64,000 bases of DNA from an uncultured Granulosicoccaceae bacterium (GTDB lineage: Bacteria; Pseudomonadota; Gammaproteobacteria; Granulosicoccales; Granulosicoccaceae): the NCBI GenBank assembly GCA_937930305.1, contig CALGLE010000020.1, positions 180,427 to 244,426 of the forward strand. Direction: 5' to 3'. Of this stretch, positions 35,216 through 43,815 are shown in pieces. The translations under genes were made by a program, and so were the position numbers. How positions within the stretch are numbered: the first letter of the stretch is position 1; every line of letters starts with the position of its first letter. A model generated the notes under the pieces. The model had not been told where the DNA came from and did not search any database. It worked only from the letters and a program-made list of their open reading frames with translations.

Positions 35216-35407
35216 ATGGATAGCTTCGGAACCATAGCCCCATTCTTAATGGCCGGTGTGTTGGCGTTTTTTGTCATTAAAATTCTGCCCAATGCCATTC
35301 AAATGATTAAGCATGGCCCCAAAGGCTCGTCTGCTGAATGGTTAAATGGGCTGTTATTGCTGGCAGCTGTAGGTGCTTTTGTGTTCTTCTTGATGAGTAT
35401 TACGTAG
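35216..35407 (+). CDS. Small two-span membrane protein, unknown function
   Basis: A 63-residue protein from ATG 35216 (the TTG three bases earlier is in frame but less likely). Two hydrophobic segments (about 8-25 and 43-61) are separated by a short polar loop with H-G-P-K-G-S-S-A-E-W. An AAGAG lies just upstream. It has its own promoter room after the BI-1 gene terminator and is convergent with the ureohydrolase gene. I do not recognise a family. Confidence 0.65.
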   Translation: MDSFGTIAPFLMAGVLAFFVIKILPNAIQMIKHGPKGSSAEWLNGLLLLAAVGAFVFFLMSIT

Positions 35408-35416
35408 TTGCGTTAG

Positions 35417-36370
35417 CTAGCTTGTTGTCGTGGCCGCGACTTTGGGTAAGACACACAGCATTTCATACAACAAGTTGGCCCCAATGAGCGCTGTGCTACC
35501 CGCCATATCATACGGTGGTGATACCTCCACCAAATCGGCCCCCACCAAATTCACACCCTTTAATCCACGAATAATTTCCAAAGCTTGAATGGTGGTTAAA
35601 CCCCCAATTTCCAAGGTTCCTGTACCCGGTGCAAACGCCGGATCTAAGCTGTCGATGTCGTAGGTTAAATACACCGGCCCCTCACCCATTTGAGTACGAA
35701 CCTCTGCCATCAAAGGTGCGAGCGACTTATGCCAACACTGCTCTGCGGTGACCACTCGAAAGCCTTGTTGTCTTGGCCAATCAAAATCGTCATCGGCATA
35801 TCCTGTGCCACGTAAGCCAATTTGCACAACGCGCTTAGCATCTAACAACCCCTCTTCAAAGGCTCGACGAAATGGGGTGCCGTGCGCTACCGATTCACCA
35901 AACATATGCTCGTTTATGTCCGCATGCGCATCCACGTGCACTAACCCGACTGGCCCATGCTCTTTGGCGATGGCCCTTAACGCCGGCAAGGTTAAAGTGT
36001 GGTCACCACCCAAGGTCAATGGCACAGCCCCCGCGCTGGTGATCGCAGAAATGCCATGTTCAATGATTTCAACGCTTTTCGCTAAATTGAAGGTATTGAT
36101 CGCGATATCACCCATGTCCGCCACTTGCATATGATCAAACGGTGAGACGCGAGTGGCCATGTTGTAGGGTCGCAACATGGCTGACTCAGCGCGAATTTGT
36201 CTTGGGCCAAAACGTGTGCCGCTGCGGTGTGATGCCCCGATGTCCATGGGTACGCCAACAAAAGCGGCATCTAAGCCGCTTGCTGAGGTGGCCGACGGCA
36301 GGCGCATCATAGTAACCGGACCTGCGAAGCGCGGCATTTCATTACCACTGAGTGGCTGGTTAAAGTCCAT
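35417..36370 (-). CDS. gbuA: Ureohydrolase, guanidinobutyrase-like (GbuA/SpeB group)
   Basis: A 317-residue Mn2+-dependent arginase-superfamily enzyme that hydrolyses a guanidino compound to an amine and urea. The metal-binding motifs are complete: G-G-D-H-T, D-A-H-A-D, and D-I-D-S-L-D-P. The N-terminal Q-P-L-S-G-N-E-M-P-R-F-A-G and the blocks A-H-G-T-P-F-R-R-A, R-V-V-Q-I-G-L-R and C-W-H-K-S-L-A-P-L-M-A-E-V-R match, as I recall, P. aeruginosa GbuA more closely than agmatinase. 4-Guanidinobutyrate to 4-aminobutyrate is therefore the preferred reaction, with guanidinopropionate possible. No urease or guanidine transporter is in the window. Confidence 0.88.
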   Translation of the reverse strand: MDFNQPLSGNEMPRFAGPVTMMRLPSATSASGLDAAFVGVPMDIGASHRSGTRFGPRQIRAESAMLRPYNMATRVSPFDHMQVADMGDIAINTFNLAKSVEIIEHGISAITSAGAVPLTLGGDHTLTLPALRAIAKEHGPVGLVHVDAHADINEHMFGESVAHGTPFRRAFEEGLLDAKRVVQIGLRGTGYADDDFDWPRQQGFRVVTAEQCWHKSLAPLMAEVRTQMGEGPVYLTYDIDSLDPAFAPGTGTLEIGGLTTIQALEIIRGLKGVNLVGADLVEVSPPYDMAGSTALIGANLLYEMLCVLPKVAATTTS

Positions 36371-36527
36371 AGAGGGAGAGCTTCAAAGCTTAGAGTTACT
36401 GGCAATTATAGATGCCAACCGAATCACATTTGTGGCCGGTTTCAAACCATTTGACCAGCGTGACGTGCATCAAGTATTACCCTGAGCCGCCGACAAATTA
36501 GGTATTACAGGTATAAATGGGTGCCCC

Positions 36528-37133
36528 ATGGCTCGCTCCTCGGATTCCAATTTTCTTGTTGCCATCATTCGCGACAAGACATTTCAAGCTCGTGAAATTC
36601 GTCGAGTGATTAAACTCTCGCTGATTTACTTGGCTGTGACCACCGTTTTACTCGGTGTGTTCTACAACCACATGCTCAGTGGCCTCACCAGCGGCAGCTC
36701 GCCCCTGCTGTTCGCCTCTGAGGACATGAACTTAGTAAATGAAGTGGTGCCACCCCTGGGCACTGTCTTGCTACGTTGGTTGATCGCCATGCTGGTGATC
36801 AATGTGGCACTGACCATCGCTTTAGGAATTTATATCACTCGTAAATTGGGTCATCCACTGTTGGCAATTCGCAGAACTTTACGCGAAGTGGCCAATGGCA
36901 ACCTCGATGTGCGTTTGCGTGAATCGGATACGTCCGAATTTGGCGAACTCAGCGATGAGCTTCAAAATGCGATGGCTGTCATTCGCAATCACGTGGCAGA
37001 AGCGAAAGCCTCAATGGAAGACGGCAGCATGGGCGATACCGAAACAGCGTTGAAGAACGCTCAAAATGCTCTGAATTTTTTCCAAGTGGACAGCTCGGAA
37101 GAATCCTCGAACGATCAGTCCAATGCGGCGTAA
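36528..37133 (+). CDS. HAMP domain membrane protein without an output domain
   Basis: A 201-residue inner membrane protein: a first span at about 27-47, a periplasmic loop of about 40 residues, a second span at about 85-105 and a HAMP domain (about 106-160) with I-T-R-K-L-G-H-P-L-L-A-I and D-V-R-L-R-E-S-D-T-S-E-F-G-E-L. The C-terminal 40 residues are acidic and helical. There is no kinase, cyclase or chemoreceptor output domain, so it is a truncated sensor or a scaffold that acts through a partner. Its stop is 27 bp from the next start. Confidence 0.85.
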   Translation: MARSSDSNFLVAIIRDKTFQAREIRRVIKLSLIYLAVTTVLLGVFYNHMLSGLTSGSSPLLFASEDMNLVNEVVPPLGTVLLRWLIAMLVINVALTIALGIYITRKLGHPLLAIRRTLREVANGNLDVRLRESDTSEFGELSDELQNAMAVIRNHVAEAKASMEDGSMGDTETALKNAQNALNFFQVDSSEESSNDQSNAA

Positions 37134-37160
37134 TTGATCAGTATTTGCAGAGACATAACC

Positions 37161-38213
37161 ATGGATAGAAGGTTGCAGCAGCGATTACCCACAGTAGTGG
37201 CTCAGTACAAATCCATCGCTTTCAGCGTATTGCTGGCGTTGCTGGTGAGTGGCTGTGGAGGTTCCGGTGGCGGCGAAACCCGAACAAGCACACCCAGTGG
37301 CCCGGGCCCGAACGGCAGTTATTTATTCGTCAGTTCACCCAATACTTACTTTGGCACAGCCAACATCGGTACCGCTCGAACACAAGCCATAGAACTGGTT
37401 AACCGCGGCGGCGACATCTACCCAATTCAGAAATTTAAAGTATCCGGTGAAAACAGTGGAGAATTTAAATCCGATTTTTACGGACCGATTACCTTAAACC
37501 CATCGGAAGCGGTACGGCTTAACATCACCTTTCAACCCGTCACCGACGGTAGAAAATTTGCAGATATTGATATCGATTTCGATACCATCGTTAAAGTATC
37601 TGATGAAGCGAATCAGAACGAACAAGTGTTCTATGCTGCAAAAGATTTAGAAACTCAACAAGATTATCGTGGTGCCAGTCAAAAATATAGCGACTACATC
37701 AAAAATGATCCCGCTGTAGAAGTCAATAAGCGCCGTGCCGCTATAAAACTGCCGGTGATAAAAGAATCCAACATCTACGGTACTGGCGATGATTTTAAGG
37801 GCTACTTGAAGGCCGTGAATGCACGTGATGCAGGCGACTTTGATGCAGCCTTAGCCGAGATTGATCAAATTATGATTGCCGAATCAAACAGTTATATAGC
37901 CGATGATTCCTTGTACTTAAAAGGTTATATCGAACTGATGGATAAAAAAGATTACGCATCCGCACAAAAGACGATGCAGCAACTGCGGCGTACCTATCCT
38001 GACACCACCTACTATGACACCGCCTTATACAGTGAAGCCCTAGCCTTACAATCGTTAGGTAATGAAGATTTAGCCACGGAAATATTACTTGACCTACGCT
38101 ACAAGCACACGAGTGTGGAAGCATTCGGATTAGCGCTACCGAAAGACAATATGATTTCACGGGTTTGGTTTGATCGGGCTAGTGATGCGTTAAAACAAAT
38201 GGATGCAATCTAA
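37161..38213 (+). CDS. Lipoprotein with an ASH-like beta domain and TPR-like repeats
   Basis: A 350-residue lipoprotein from ATG 37161; a TTG at 37134 adds nine residues and lacks support. The signal ends in L-V-S-G-C-G-G-S with the lipid Cys at about residue 32. A Gly/Ser/Pro linker is followed by an immunoglobulin-like beta domain (about 55-135, S-P-N-T-Y-F-G-T-A-N-I-G-T, I-E-L-V-N-R-G) of the ASH/choice-of-anchor type. Repeated helix pairs resembling TPR follow (about 160-350). Such proteins scaffold envelope complexes. The HAMP gene ends 27 bp upstream, so the two may be an operon and a sensor-partner pair. Confidence 0.8.
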   Translation: MDRRLQQRLPTVVAQYKSIAFSVLLALLVSGCGGSGGGETRTSTPSGPGPNGSYLFVSSPNTYFGTANIGTARTQAIELVNRGGDIYPIQKFKVSGENSGEFKSDFYGPITLNPSEAVRLNITFQPVTDGRKFADIDIDFDTIVKVSDEANQNEQVFYAAKDLETQQDYRGASQKYSDYIKNDPAVEVNKRRAAIKLPVIKESNIYGTGDDFKGYLKAVNARDAGDFDAALAEIDQIMIAESNSYIADDSLYLKGYIELMDKKDYASAQKTMQQLRRTYPDTTYYDTALYSEALALQSLGNEDLATEILLDLRYKHTSVEAFGLALPKDNMISRVWFDRASDALKQMDAI

Positions 38214-38277
38214 TCCGCTAGAAATTTTCTGTCCAGTTCACGTATGCTAAGCCTTAACCCAAAGCCTAGCCCATACG

Positions 38278-39135
38278 ATGAACAACGCTTGGCAAGCACC
38301 CTTAGAACAATCCCTGAACGCAAGCATTAAGCAGCAAACTCGGCTAGGCGGTGGCGATTTCGCCGACAGTCGGCGTGTCACGCTCAGTGATGGTGGACAG
38401 ATTTTTGTAAAGACTCACGCCGATCCCCCGCCCTGTTTTTTCTCCACCGAAGCCACTGGCTTAACTTGGTTACGCAACACACAAACCGTACCCACGCCAA
38501 ACGTGCTGTGGGTATCGGATGAGCCTCCGTGCTTGGCACTGGAGTGGATTAACGAAGGTTCAAGAGTTGCTCACGGTGAACACGAACTGGGTGCGCGATT
38601 AGCAGAGCTTCACCAACAACCATTTGAATGCTTTGGGCGACCGGATAGACGCACCACAGGTAGCCTGGCGGTGCCTAATGAACCCAGTCATGACTGGGTA
38701 AGCTTTTATCGAGACCAGCGCATCGAACCGTTGTTGCGATTGTCCGAGGAACGCGGCGCTTTGCCACAAAACACACGCCGACTCATCGCGTCTTTGTTAG
38801 ATCAACTGGACGCCTTCGCACCACCGAGCGCGCCACCTGCTTTAGTGCATGGGGATTTATGGGCAGGGAATCGAATCGTGGACACCGCCGGCGTTAGTTG
38901 GATCATCGATCCGGCCGCACACGGAAATCACCGAGAGTTTGATTTGGCCATGATGCGTTTATTTGGTGGTTATGATGCGGCCTGTTTCAGCGCTTACCAA
39001 GAGGCCTACCCATTAGACGACGATTGGCAACAGCGCGTTCCACTGTTTCAATTAGCGCCGTTGATGGTGCACGCTATTAAATTCGGTGGCCACTACGCAG
39101 CCGCCACACACGAGGCGGTTAAGTCGTTTGTTTAG
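38278..39135 (+). CDS. Fructosamine kinase family protein
   Basis: A 285-residue cytoplasmic kinase-like protein of the fructosamine/ketosamine-3-kinase family. Family motifs include the nucleotide Lys in I-F-V-K-T, L-E-W-I, the catalytic loop L-V-H-G-D-L-W-A-G-N and I-D-P-A-A-H-G-N-H-R-E-F-D-L-A-M-M-R-L-F-G-G. Bacterial members phosphorylate protein-bound or free ketosamines (deglycation repair). The length is normal and all catalytic residues are present. Confidence 0.92.
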   Translation: MNNAWQAPLEQSLNASIKQQTRLGGGDFADSRRVTLSDGGQIFVKTHADPPPCFFSTEATGLTWLRNTQTVPTPNVLWVSDEPPCLALEWINEGSRVAHGEHELGARLAELHQQPFECFGRPDRRTTGSLAVPNEPSHDWVSFYRDQRIEPLLRLSEERGALPQNTRRLIASLLDQLDAFAPPSAPPALVHGDLWAGNRIVDTAGVSWIIDPAAHGNHREFDLAMMRLFGGYDAACFSAYQEAYPLDDDWQQRVPLFQLAPLMVHAIKFGGHYAAATHEAVKSFV

Positions 39136-39145
39136 GCAAGCGGTG

Positions 39146-40225
39146 TTACTCGCGGCCACCGGGCCATTCTTGAATCTCTCGCATGCGCGCCAACACATCC
39201 ACACCCAACTGCTGCCAGACATCCAATAAATCCACCAACACCCAATTCTCACGAATCAGCCCATCCTCAACACGCCAAAAATCTAAACTTCGCATGGTAA
39301 TTTTTTGTTGGTTCGGAGCAATACCTAGCCAACCCGACCCGGTGTAAGTCATGTTCATGCCAGGCCATGCGGTTACTGCCACATAGTTTTCATCAGCCCA
39401 GAAATACAATTCACCGTCATAACCCCCGCGTCGATCGGGCATGGCGTTTAAAAACGGGATTTGATGATCGTGGCGAAAGCCCGCAATACCGCGCATGGCA
39501 CCAATGCCCGATGGCCCATACCAATTAAAATGCGGGTGCCAAAACGAAGACATTTGCATCGCTTCAACCGGCTCAGCCGGATGTTTACCCATATGAATCA
39601 GCATTTGGGTAACCACACTTAAGCTGGCATCTGAGCGATCCTGTGAATCGGTGGAGATCACATACCCATCTTGCCTGGCTGGCCCTGGCGTCATCCCCTC
39701 CACACCTAATGAAAGCCCCATTGGCCATGCGTTGGCCGCATGCATCAATTCAGGCAAATCCCAGATGCCTTGGTACTCAACGATCAATTCGTTTTCAATG
39801 CGATAGAACTCGTGAAAACGAAAACCCATAAGTCGACCCGTGGCTGGAATGTTTAGCAGTGGTGCACGAAAACTTCCCTGAAAATAACCCACACAACCCA
39901 CCCAGGCTTCCCCTGCCTCAGTCTTTCCGGATGCCACAATAAAATCACGTCGCTCTAAATCGTGGAAACTTTGAAACAAGGCTTGCATGGGACCTTCATT
40001 CCAAGCACCCGCGCCAACGCAATCTCCAAACGGATGAGATAAATGAAAGATGGCGTCGGGTGCGCAACGTTCGGCAAGCAGGTCGGCACTGCGCGTTTGA
40101 TCGCCGTGGTATAGGGCAGTAAAGTACGGCGCGAGTAACGCCTTTAATCGAGTTCTTTCATTCACGTTATTGCATTCACTTTGTGGGCTAACCACTGACA
40201 ATGAAGGCAGCATTGCCCGTGGCAA
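39146..40225 (-). CDS. Protein with two SnoaL-like (NTF2-fold) domains
   Basis: A 359-residue protein made of two cone-shaped NTF2-fold/SnoaL domains. The first (about 28-170) holds L-A-P-Y-F-T-A-L-Y and Y-R-I-E-N-E-L-I-V-E-Y-Q-G-I-W-D-L. The second (about 215-350) holds M-H-P-x-F-N-W-Y-G-P-S-G-I-G and L-D-F-W-R-V-E-D-G-L-I-R-E-N-W-V-L-V-D. Members can be polyketide cyclases, ester hydrolases or isomerases; no substrate is visible. ATG 40225 overlaps the upstream thioesterase gene by 38 bp. A GTG at 40165 would remove the overlap and 20 residues, and either is possible. The two genes are likely one leftward operon. Confidence 0.75.
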   Translation of the reverse strand: MPRAMLPSLSVVSPQSECNNVNERTRLKALLAPYFTALYHGDQTRSADLLAERCAPDAIFHLSHPFGDCVGAGAWNEGPMQALFQSFHDLERRDFIVASGKTEAGEAWVGCVGYFQGSFRAPLLNIPATGRLMGFRFHEFYRIENELIVEYQGIWDLPELMHAANAWPMGLSLGVEGMTPGPARQDGYVISTDSQDRSDASLSVVTQMLIHMGKHPAEPVEAMQMSSFWHPHFNWYGPSGIGAMRGIAGFRHDHQIPFLNAMPDRRGGYDGELYFWADENYVAVTAWPGMNMTYTGSGWLGIAPNQQKITMRSLDFWRVEDGLIRENWVLVDLLDVWQQLGVDVLARMREIQEWPGGRE

Positions 40226-40673
40226 TCAATGAGGCCTCATCATTCACTATGCTCATTCGAGTAACCGCAACTCGTCCTCCCAAGCGAACGATTTCCGCAT
40301 CAGCGGTGAAATGCGTTCCCACACCGGGGCGCAAGTAGTCCACCCGCATATCCAACGTGCCCAAAAATTTAAACCGTTGCATTATTTCATCACTGGATTC
40401 TGCGGAATGGGTTTTTGCAATGCCTGCCATTACCGCTAGCCCGCCCGTGGTATCCAGCACGCTGGCAATCACCCCACCGTGCAAGCGCCCGTATAAAAAA
40501 TGCCCCACAAATTCAGGTTTCATTTCAAAACTAACCGACACCGAGTCTGCCCACAACTCGCGCACCTTTAAGCCTAAGTACGCGTTGAAGCAAATGCGCT
40601 GTTCAAATAAATCAGTCACCGCCAGCGATAGGCGATGCTGTTCTTCACTGCTACGTTCTGTGTTCGCATTCAT
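40188..40673 (-). CDS. yigI: YigI-like acyl-CoA thioesterase
   Basis: A 161-residue hotdog-fold thioesterase. I set the start at ATG 40673; the same frame stays open to 41225, but that part is the antisense shadow of the SDR gene. Motifs recalled from E. coli YigI are clear: R-L-H-G-G-V-I-A-S-V-L-D, F-L-G-T-L-D-M-R-V-D-Y-L-R-P-G and G-G-R-V-A-V-T-R-M. YigI hydrolyses medium- to long-chain acyl-CoA. It is divergent from the SDR gene, with 58 bp between starts. Confidence 0.88.
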   Translation of the reverse strand: MNANTERSSEEQHRLSLAVTDLFEQRICFNAYLGLKVRELWADSVSVSFEMKPEFVGHFLYGRLHGGVIASVLDTTGGLAVMAGIAKTHSAESSDEIMQRFKFLGTLDMRVDYLRPGVGTHFTADAEIVRLGGRVAVTRMSIVNDEASLIATGNAAFIVSG

Positions 40674-40731
40674 GGGTACGAAGCTTACCTGAGCACGGCA
40701 ATCTAGGTCCTCTCGCGCTAAGATAAAGCCC

Positions 40732-41514
40732 ATGGAAATAAAAAATCGAACCATTGTTGTCACCGGCGGCGCGCGTGGATTGGGTTTCGCTATCGCCTCC
40801 TCGCTGGCCGAGCTAGGTGCTCGGATCGCATTAATTGACATTGATGATGACGCCCTAGAAAAGGCCTGCGCCTCTCTCACGCCGCACAGCACCGGTTCCA
40901 ATCCAGGCCACACCTGGCACAACACCAACGTTGCTGATGAGGCCAGTGTTGTCGCCGCATTCAATGCCATCGTGGAACAGCACGGTGCGGTACACGGCTT
41001 AGTGAATAATGCCGGGATTTTACGTGATGGTTTATTGGTGAAAACGGATCGCGACGATCCCCAGCGCGTCACGCAAACACTCACCTTGCAACAATGGCAA
41101 GCAGTCATTGATGTCAATTTAACCGGCGTGTTTCTATGCGGTCGGGAAGCCGCTAGGCACATGATCGAAACTAGCGCTTCCGGCGTTATCATTAACTTAT
41201 CGAGTGTCAGTCGTGCCGGCAACATGGGGCAATCAAACTACGCGGCAGCCAAAGCTGGAGTCGCCGCATTAACGGTTACCTGGGCGAAAGAACTCGCCAA
41301 ACATCAGATTCGAGTGGCTGCCATCGCACCCGGTGTGTTCGGCACAGATATGGTCGCTTCCATGAAACCCGAAGCGTTGGATCGACTGCTCAAGTTCGTG
41401 CCCTTGGGCCGAATTGGCGAAGTCAACGAGATCGCACATACCGTTCAATACCTTTTAGAGAACGATTTTTTCACAGGACGCGTGCTTGAAATCGACGGAG
41501 GGTTACGCGTATAG
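40732..41514 (+). CDS. SDR family oxidoreductase, FabG-like
   Basis: A 260-residue short-chain dehydrogenase. The Rossmann motif T-G-G-A-R-G-L-G-F-A-I-A is at 12-23, an acidic residue after beta-2 (L-I-D-I-D-D-D) suggests NAD(H) preference, and the N-N-A-G motif and catalytic Ser, Tyr and Lys (N-L-S-S-V-S, then Y-A-A-A-K) are present. The C-terminus G-R-V-L-E-I-D-G-G-L is canonical. A 3-oxoacyl or 3-hydroxyacyl substrate is likely but not proven. The divergent thioesterase fits acyl-CoA metabolism. Confidence 0.88.
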   Translation: MEIKNRTIVVTGGARGLGFAIASSLAELGARIALIDIDDDALEKACASLTPHSTGSNPGHTWHNTNVADEASVVAAFNAIVEQHGAVHGLVNNAGILRDGLLVKTDRDDPQRVTQTLTLQQWQAVIDVNLTGVFLCGREAARHMIETSASGVIINLSSVSRAGNMGQSNYAAAKAGVAALTVTWAKELAKHQIRVAAIAPGVFGTDMVASMKPEALDRLLKFVPLGRIGEVNEIAHTVQYLLENDFFTGRVLEIDGGLRV

Positions 41515-41832
41515 TCCATGGCTAGTGCCACTCAAAAGGTAGGTTGTTAGAAAAATACGGATGGTAGGTTCCGTCGAAAAATCAGATACTTACCTAACAA
41601 AGCAACCCTTGTTTAATTTGCGTTATAGTGCACTGAATCGTTTCGCGCGCCTTACACAAGCCCGTTGCCTTAACGACGTCAACCGCTCTACCTTTTCGTG
41701 AAGGTCTGGACGAAAACCGCTGCGGCGGTGATCTAATTGTTTTATTGAATGTTTATTTTCAGCACGTAAACGACACTTCAAAGTGGCGAACTCGTGCACG
41801 ACCCCCCACTTGTTAATTGGAGAAACACACGT
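41515..41832. other. 318-bp leader and promoter region of the TRAP operon
   Basis: No protein gene is seen. It holds GGTAGGTT twice (41538-41545 and 41563-41570), a TATAGT that could be a -10 box (41624-41629) without a well spaced -35, and roughly 200 bp between it and the dctP start. The long leader could carry regulation. The GGAG at 41818 is the ribosome binding site of dctP. Confidence 0.4.
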
Positions 41833-42870
41833 ATGAAAGGCAAGCTAATCGCCGCCGCAGCCAGTCTCACGCTTATTGCTGGGACTGCAGGCGCACAAGA
41901 ATCTTTGGAGATGACATCCGCGTTCGGTAAGAACCTTCCAATCCTGGGTACTGCTGCAACTGACTTTGTTGCGAAAATCAACAGCATCTCAACCGAGGTG
42001 GAATTTGAACACTTCGATCCCGGTAAATTGGTGCCCACATTAGAAGCGCTCGATGCGGTCTCTAACGGCTCAGTTGACTCGGCTTTCACAACTGCGGGTT
42101 ACTGGCAAGGGAAAGTCACAGCCGCTTCCCTATTTGCGGCCGTGCCGTTTGGGCCGGAAGCTGGGGAATTTTTAGGTTGGATTCTGTATGACGATGGCGC
42201 TGCACTTTGGCAGGAAATGTACGATCAGGCAGGCTACGACGTGCACGTTATCCCCTGTGGCGTTATCGCTCCGGAAACCTCGGGTTGGTTCAAAAACGAA
42301 ATCAATTCATTGGAAGACTTAAAAGGCTTAAATATGCGCTTCTTTGGCCTTGGTGCTGAAGTGATGCAAAAGTTAGGTGTTTCGACTTCACTACTTGCCG
42401 GTGGTGATATCTTCCCAGCACTAGAGCGTGGCGCTATTGATGCCACCGAGTTCTCCATGCCGCGAATCGATGCTCGCTTAGGTTTTCACAAAATCACTAA
42501 ATACAACTACTTCCCCGGCTGGCACCAGCCCTCTACTTTGTTTGAACTCATTGTCAACAAAGACGTATGGGAAGATTTAGAAGAAATTGCGCAAAACCAA
42601 ATCCAGGTCGCGTGCACTGCCAACATCACAACCAACTTAGCGGAAGGGGAAGCCACAAACTACGCAGCCATGGTGGATAACGTGGAAAATAACGGCGTTA
42701 TCATTAAGCAGTGGAGTGATGAGATTCTTGACACATACCGATCTACTTGGAACGAAGTGGTGCAAGAGCTTGCCGCTGAAGATGAATTCTTCAAAAAGGT
42801 ATGGGATGACTTAGCCGAGTACCGCGAAGGTTATGCCGTTTGGTCAGAGAATATCTACCTTAAGCGATAA
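41833..42870 (+). CDS. dctP: TRAP transporter solute-binding protein, DctP family
   Basis: A 345-residue periplasmic receptor. ATG 41833 gives a signal peptide ending G-T-A-G-A; the frame is open from 41794 but lacks a signal there. The fold markers of the DctP family are present, with T-A-G-Y-W and the Arg in G-L-N-M-R-F-F-G-L-G that usually contacts the carboxylate of the ligand. Further on are F-P-A-L-E-R-G-A-I-D-A-T-E-F and L-F-E-L-I-V-N. The ligand is probably an organic acid, its identity unknown. It is first in a dctP-Q-M operon, with a terminator-like hairpin after it. Confidence 0.93.
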   Translation: MKGKLIAAAASLTLIAGTAGAQESLEMTSAFGKNLPILGTAATDFVAKINSISTEVEFEHFDPGKLVPTLEALDAVSNGSVDSAFTTAGYWQGKVTAASLFAAVPFGPEAGEFLGWILYDDGAALWQEMYDQAGYDVHVIPCGVIAPETSGWFKNEINSLEDLKGLNMRFFGLGAEVMQKLGVSTSLLAGGDIFPALERGAIDATEFSMPRIDARLGFHKITKYNYFPGWHQPSTLFELIVNKDVWEDLEEIAQNQIQVACTANITTNLAEGEATNYAAMVDNVENNGVIIKQWSDEILDTYRSTWNEVVQELAAEDEFFKKVWDDLAEYREGYAVWSENIYLKR

Positions 42871-42911
42871 ATCGACCAGTAGTGGCATGAAGTCACTGGC
42901 GTGAAGTAAGG

Positions 42912-42945
42912 GGTGGTCACACAGTCGTTGTGACCACCTTTTTTT
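42912..42945 (+). terminator. Terminator or attenuator between dctP and the TRAP permease genes
   Basis: GGTGGTCAC (42912-42920), nine-base loop, GTGACCACC (42930-42938), then seven T: a perfect rho-independent terminator 41 bp after dctP and 44 bp before dctQ. Partial read-through would explain how the binding protein is made in excess of the permeases. Confidence 0.85.
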
Positions 42946-42989
42946 ATTGCATAGTTCAGCCTAATTAAGAAACTTGGTGAGATTCGTCG

Positions 42990-43811
42990 ATGACTACGAC
43001 TGACCTAAACGAAGTAACAACAGAAGTCGCGTTACCGGTGGTGATCAGCGATCCCAGTAAGCGAGAGCGTGAATTTCACAACTGGGCCGATCGGCTGATG
43101 CTCAATTTTGGCAATCTGGTTGCCTGGGTATTTCCACTGTTGATGATTGCCATCGTGTCGCAAGTTGTCATGCGTAAAATGGGGTTCAATCAAGCTTGGC
43201 TCGATGACGGGCAATGGTGGCTGTACGGCTTCGCGATGTTGACGGGATTCGGCTATGCCATTACTACGCAAAGCCATGTTCGCGTTGATATCTTGCACCA
43301 AAATTTTTCTACCAGTAAAAAAGCCAAAATTGAGGTGTTTGCTCTGGGTTGGTTGTTGCTTCCGTTCATCGCCATCATGACGGATATTCTAATTCAATAT
43401 TCCTGGGCCTCTTTTGTTGCTAAAGAAGGTTCAGACAGTCCTAACGGCCTTCATCGGCTGTATATATTAAAAATCACCTTGCCTATTCTGTTCGCGCTTT
43501 CCGGGCTGGCTGCGTGGGCGGTGATGAAGCGCAACTACGCAAAGTTCGGTGCACCCCATGCCTGGAAGCTCATGCTGTGTGCTTTACCGTTTTGCGGCTT
43601 CGTGTTTGAACGCTTGGCGTTTAATGGTTTGTATTGGTATGTGCGCTTTACCAATCCTGACATTAAACACCGTCGCATCTCCAAAGAACCAATTATGGAA
43701 AACAGCTTATGGATCGGCTTAGTGGCTTTGCTGGTGGTGTTTGTCATTGTATTTTTAAGGCGTCAAAAGGGCTTGCAACCTCGCCCAGCAACTGAAACGG
43801 TCGAGGCATAA
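42990..43811 (+). CDS. dctQ: TRAP transporter small permease, DctQ family (long form)
   Basis: A 273-residue DctQ-type subunit with four main spans and, after them, an extra ~100 residues ending in a further membrane segment. The core is visible in W-A-D-R-L-M-L-N-F-G-N-L-V-A-W-V-F-P and L-T-G-F-G-Y-A-I-T-T-Q-S-H-V-R-V-D-I-L. Standard DctQ proteins are about 160-200 residues, so this one is long. It lies 4 bp before dctM. Confidence 0.88.
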   Translation: MTTTDLNEVTTEVALPVVISDPSKREREFHNWADRLMLNFGNLVAWVFPLLMIAIVSQVVMRKMGFNQAWLDDGQWWLYGFAMLTGFGYAITTQSHVRVDILHQNFSTSKKAKIEVFALGWLLLPFIAIMTDILIQYSWASFVAKEGSDSPNGLHRLYILKITLPILFALSGLAAWAVMKRNYAKFGAPHAWKLMLCALPFCGFVFERLAFNGLYWYVRFTNPDIKHRRISKEPIMENSLWIGLVALLVVFVIVFLRRQKGLQPRPATETVEA

Positions 43812-43815
43812 TTCA

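Noticed and set aside
40674..41225. Extension of the YigI-like frame upstream to 41225
   Set aside because: The extra 184 codons are antisense to the SDR gene; family alignment starts at the ATG 40673.
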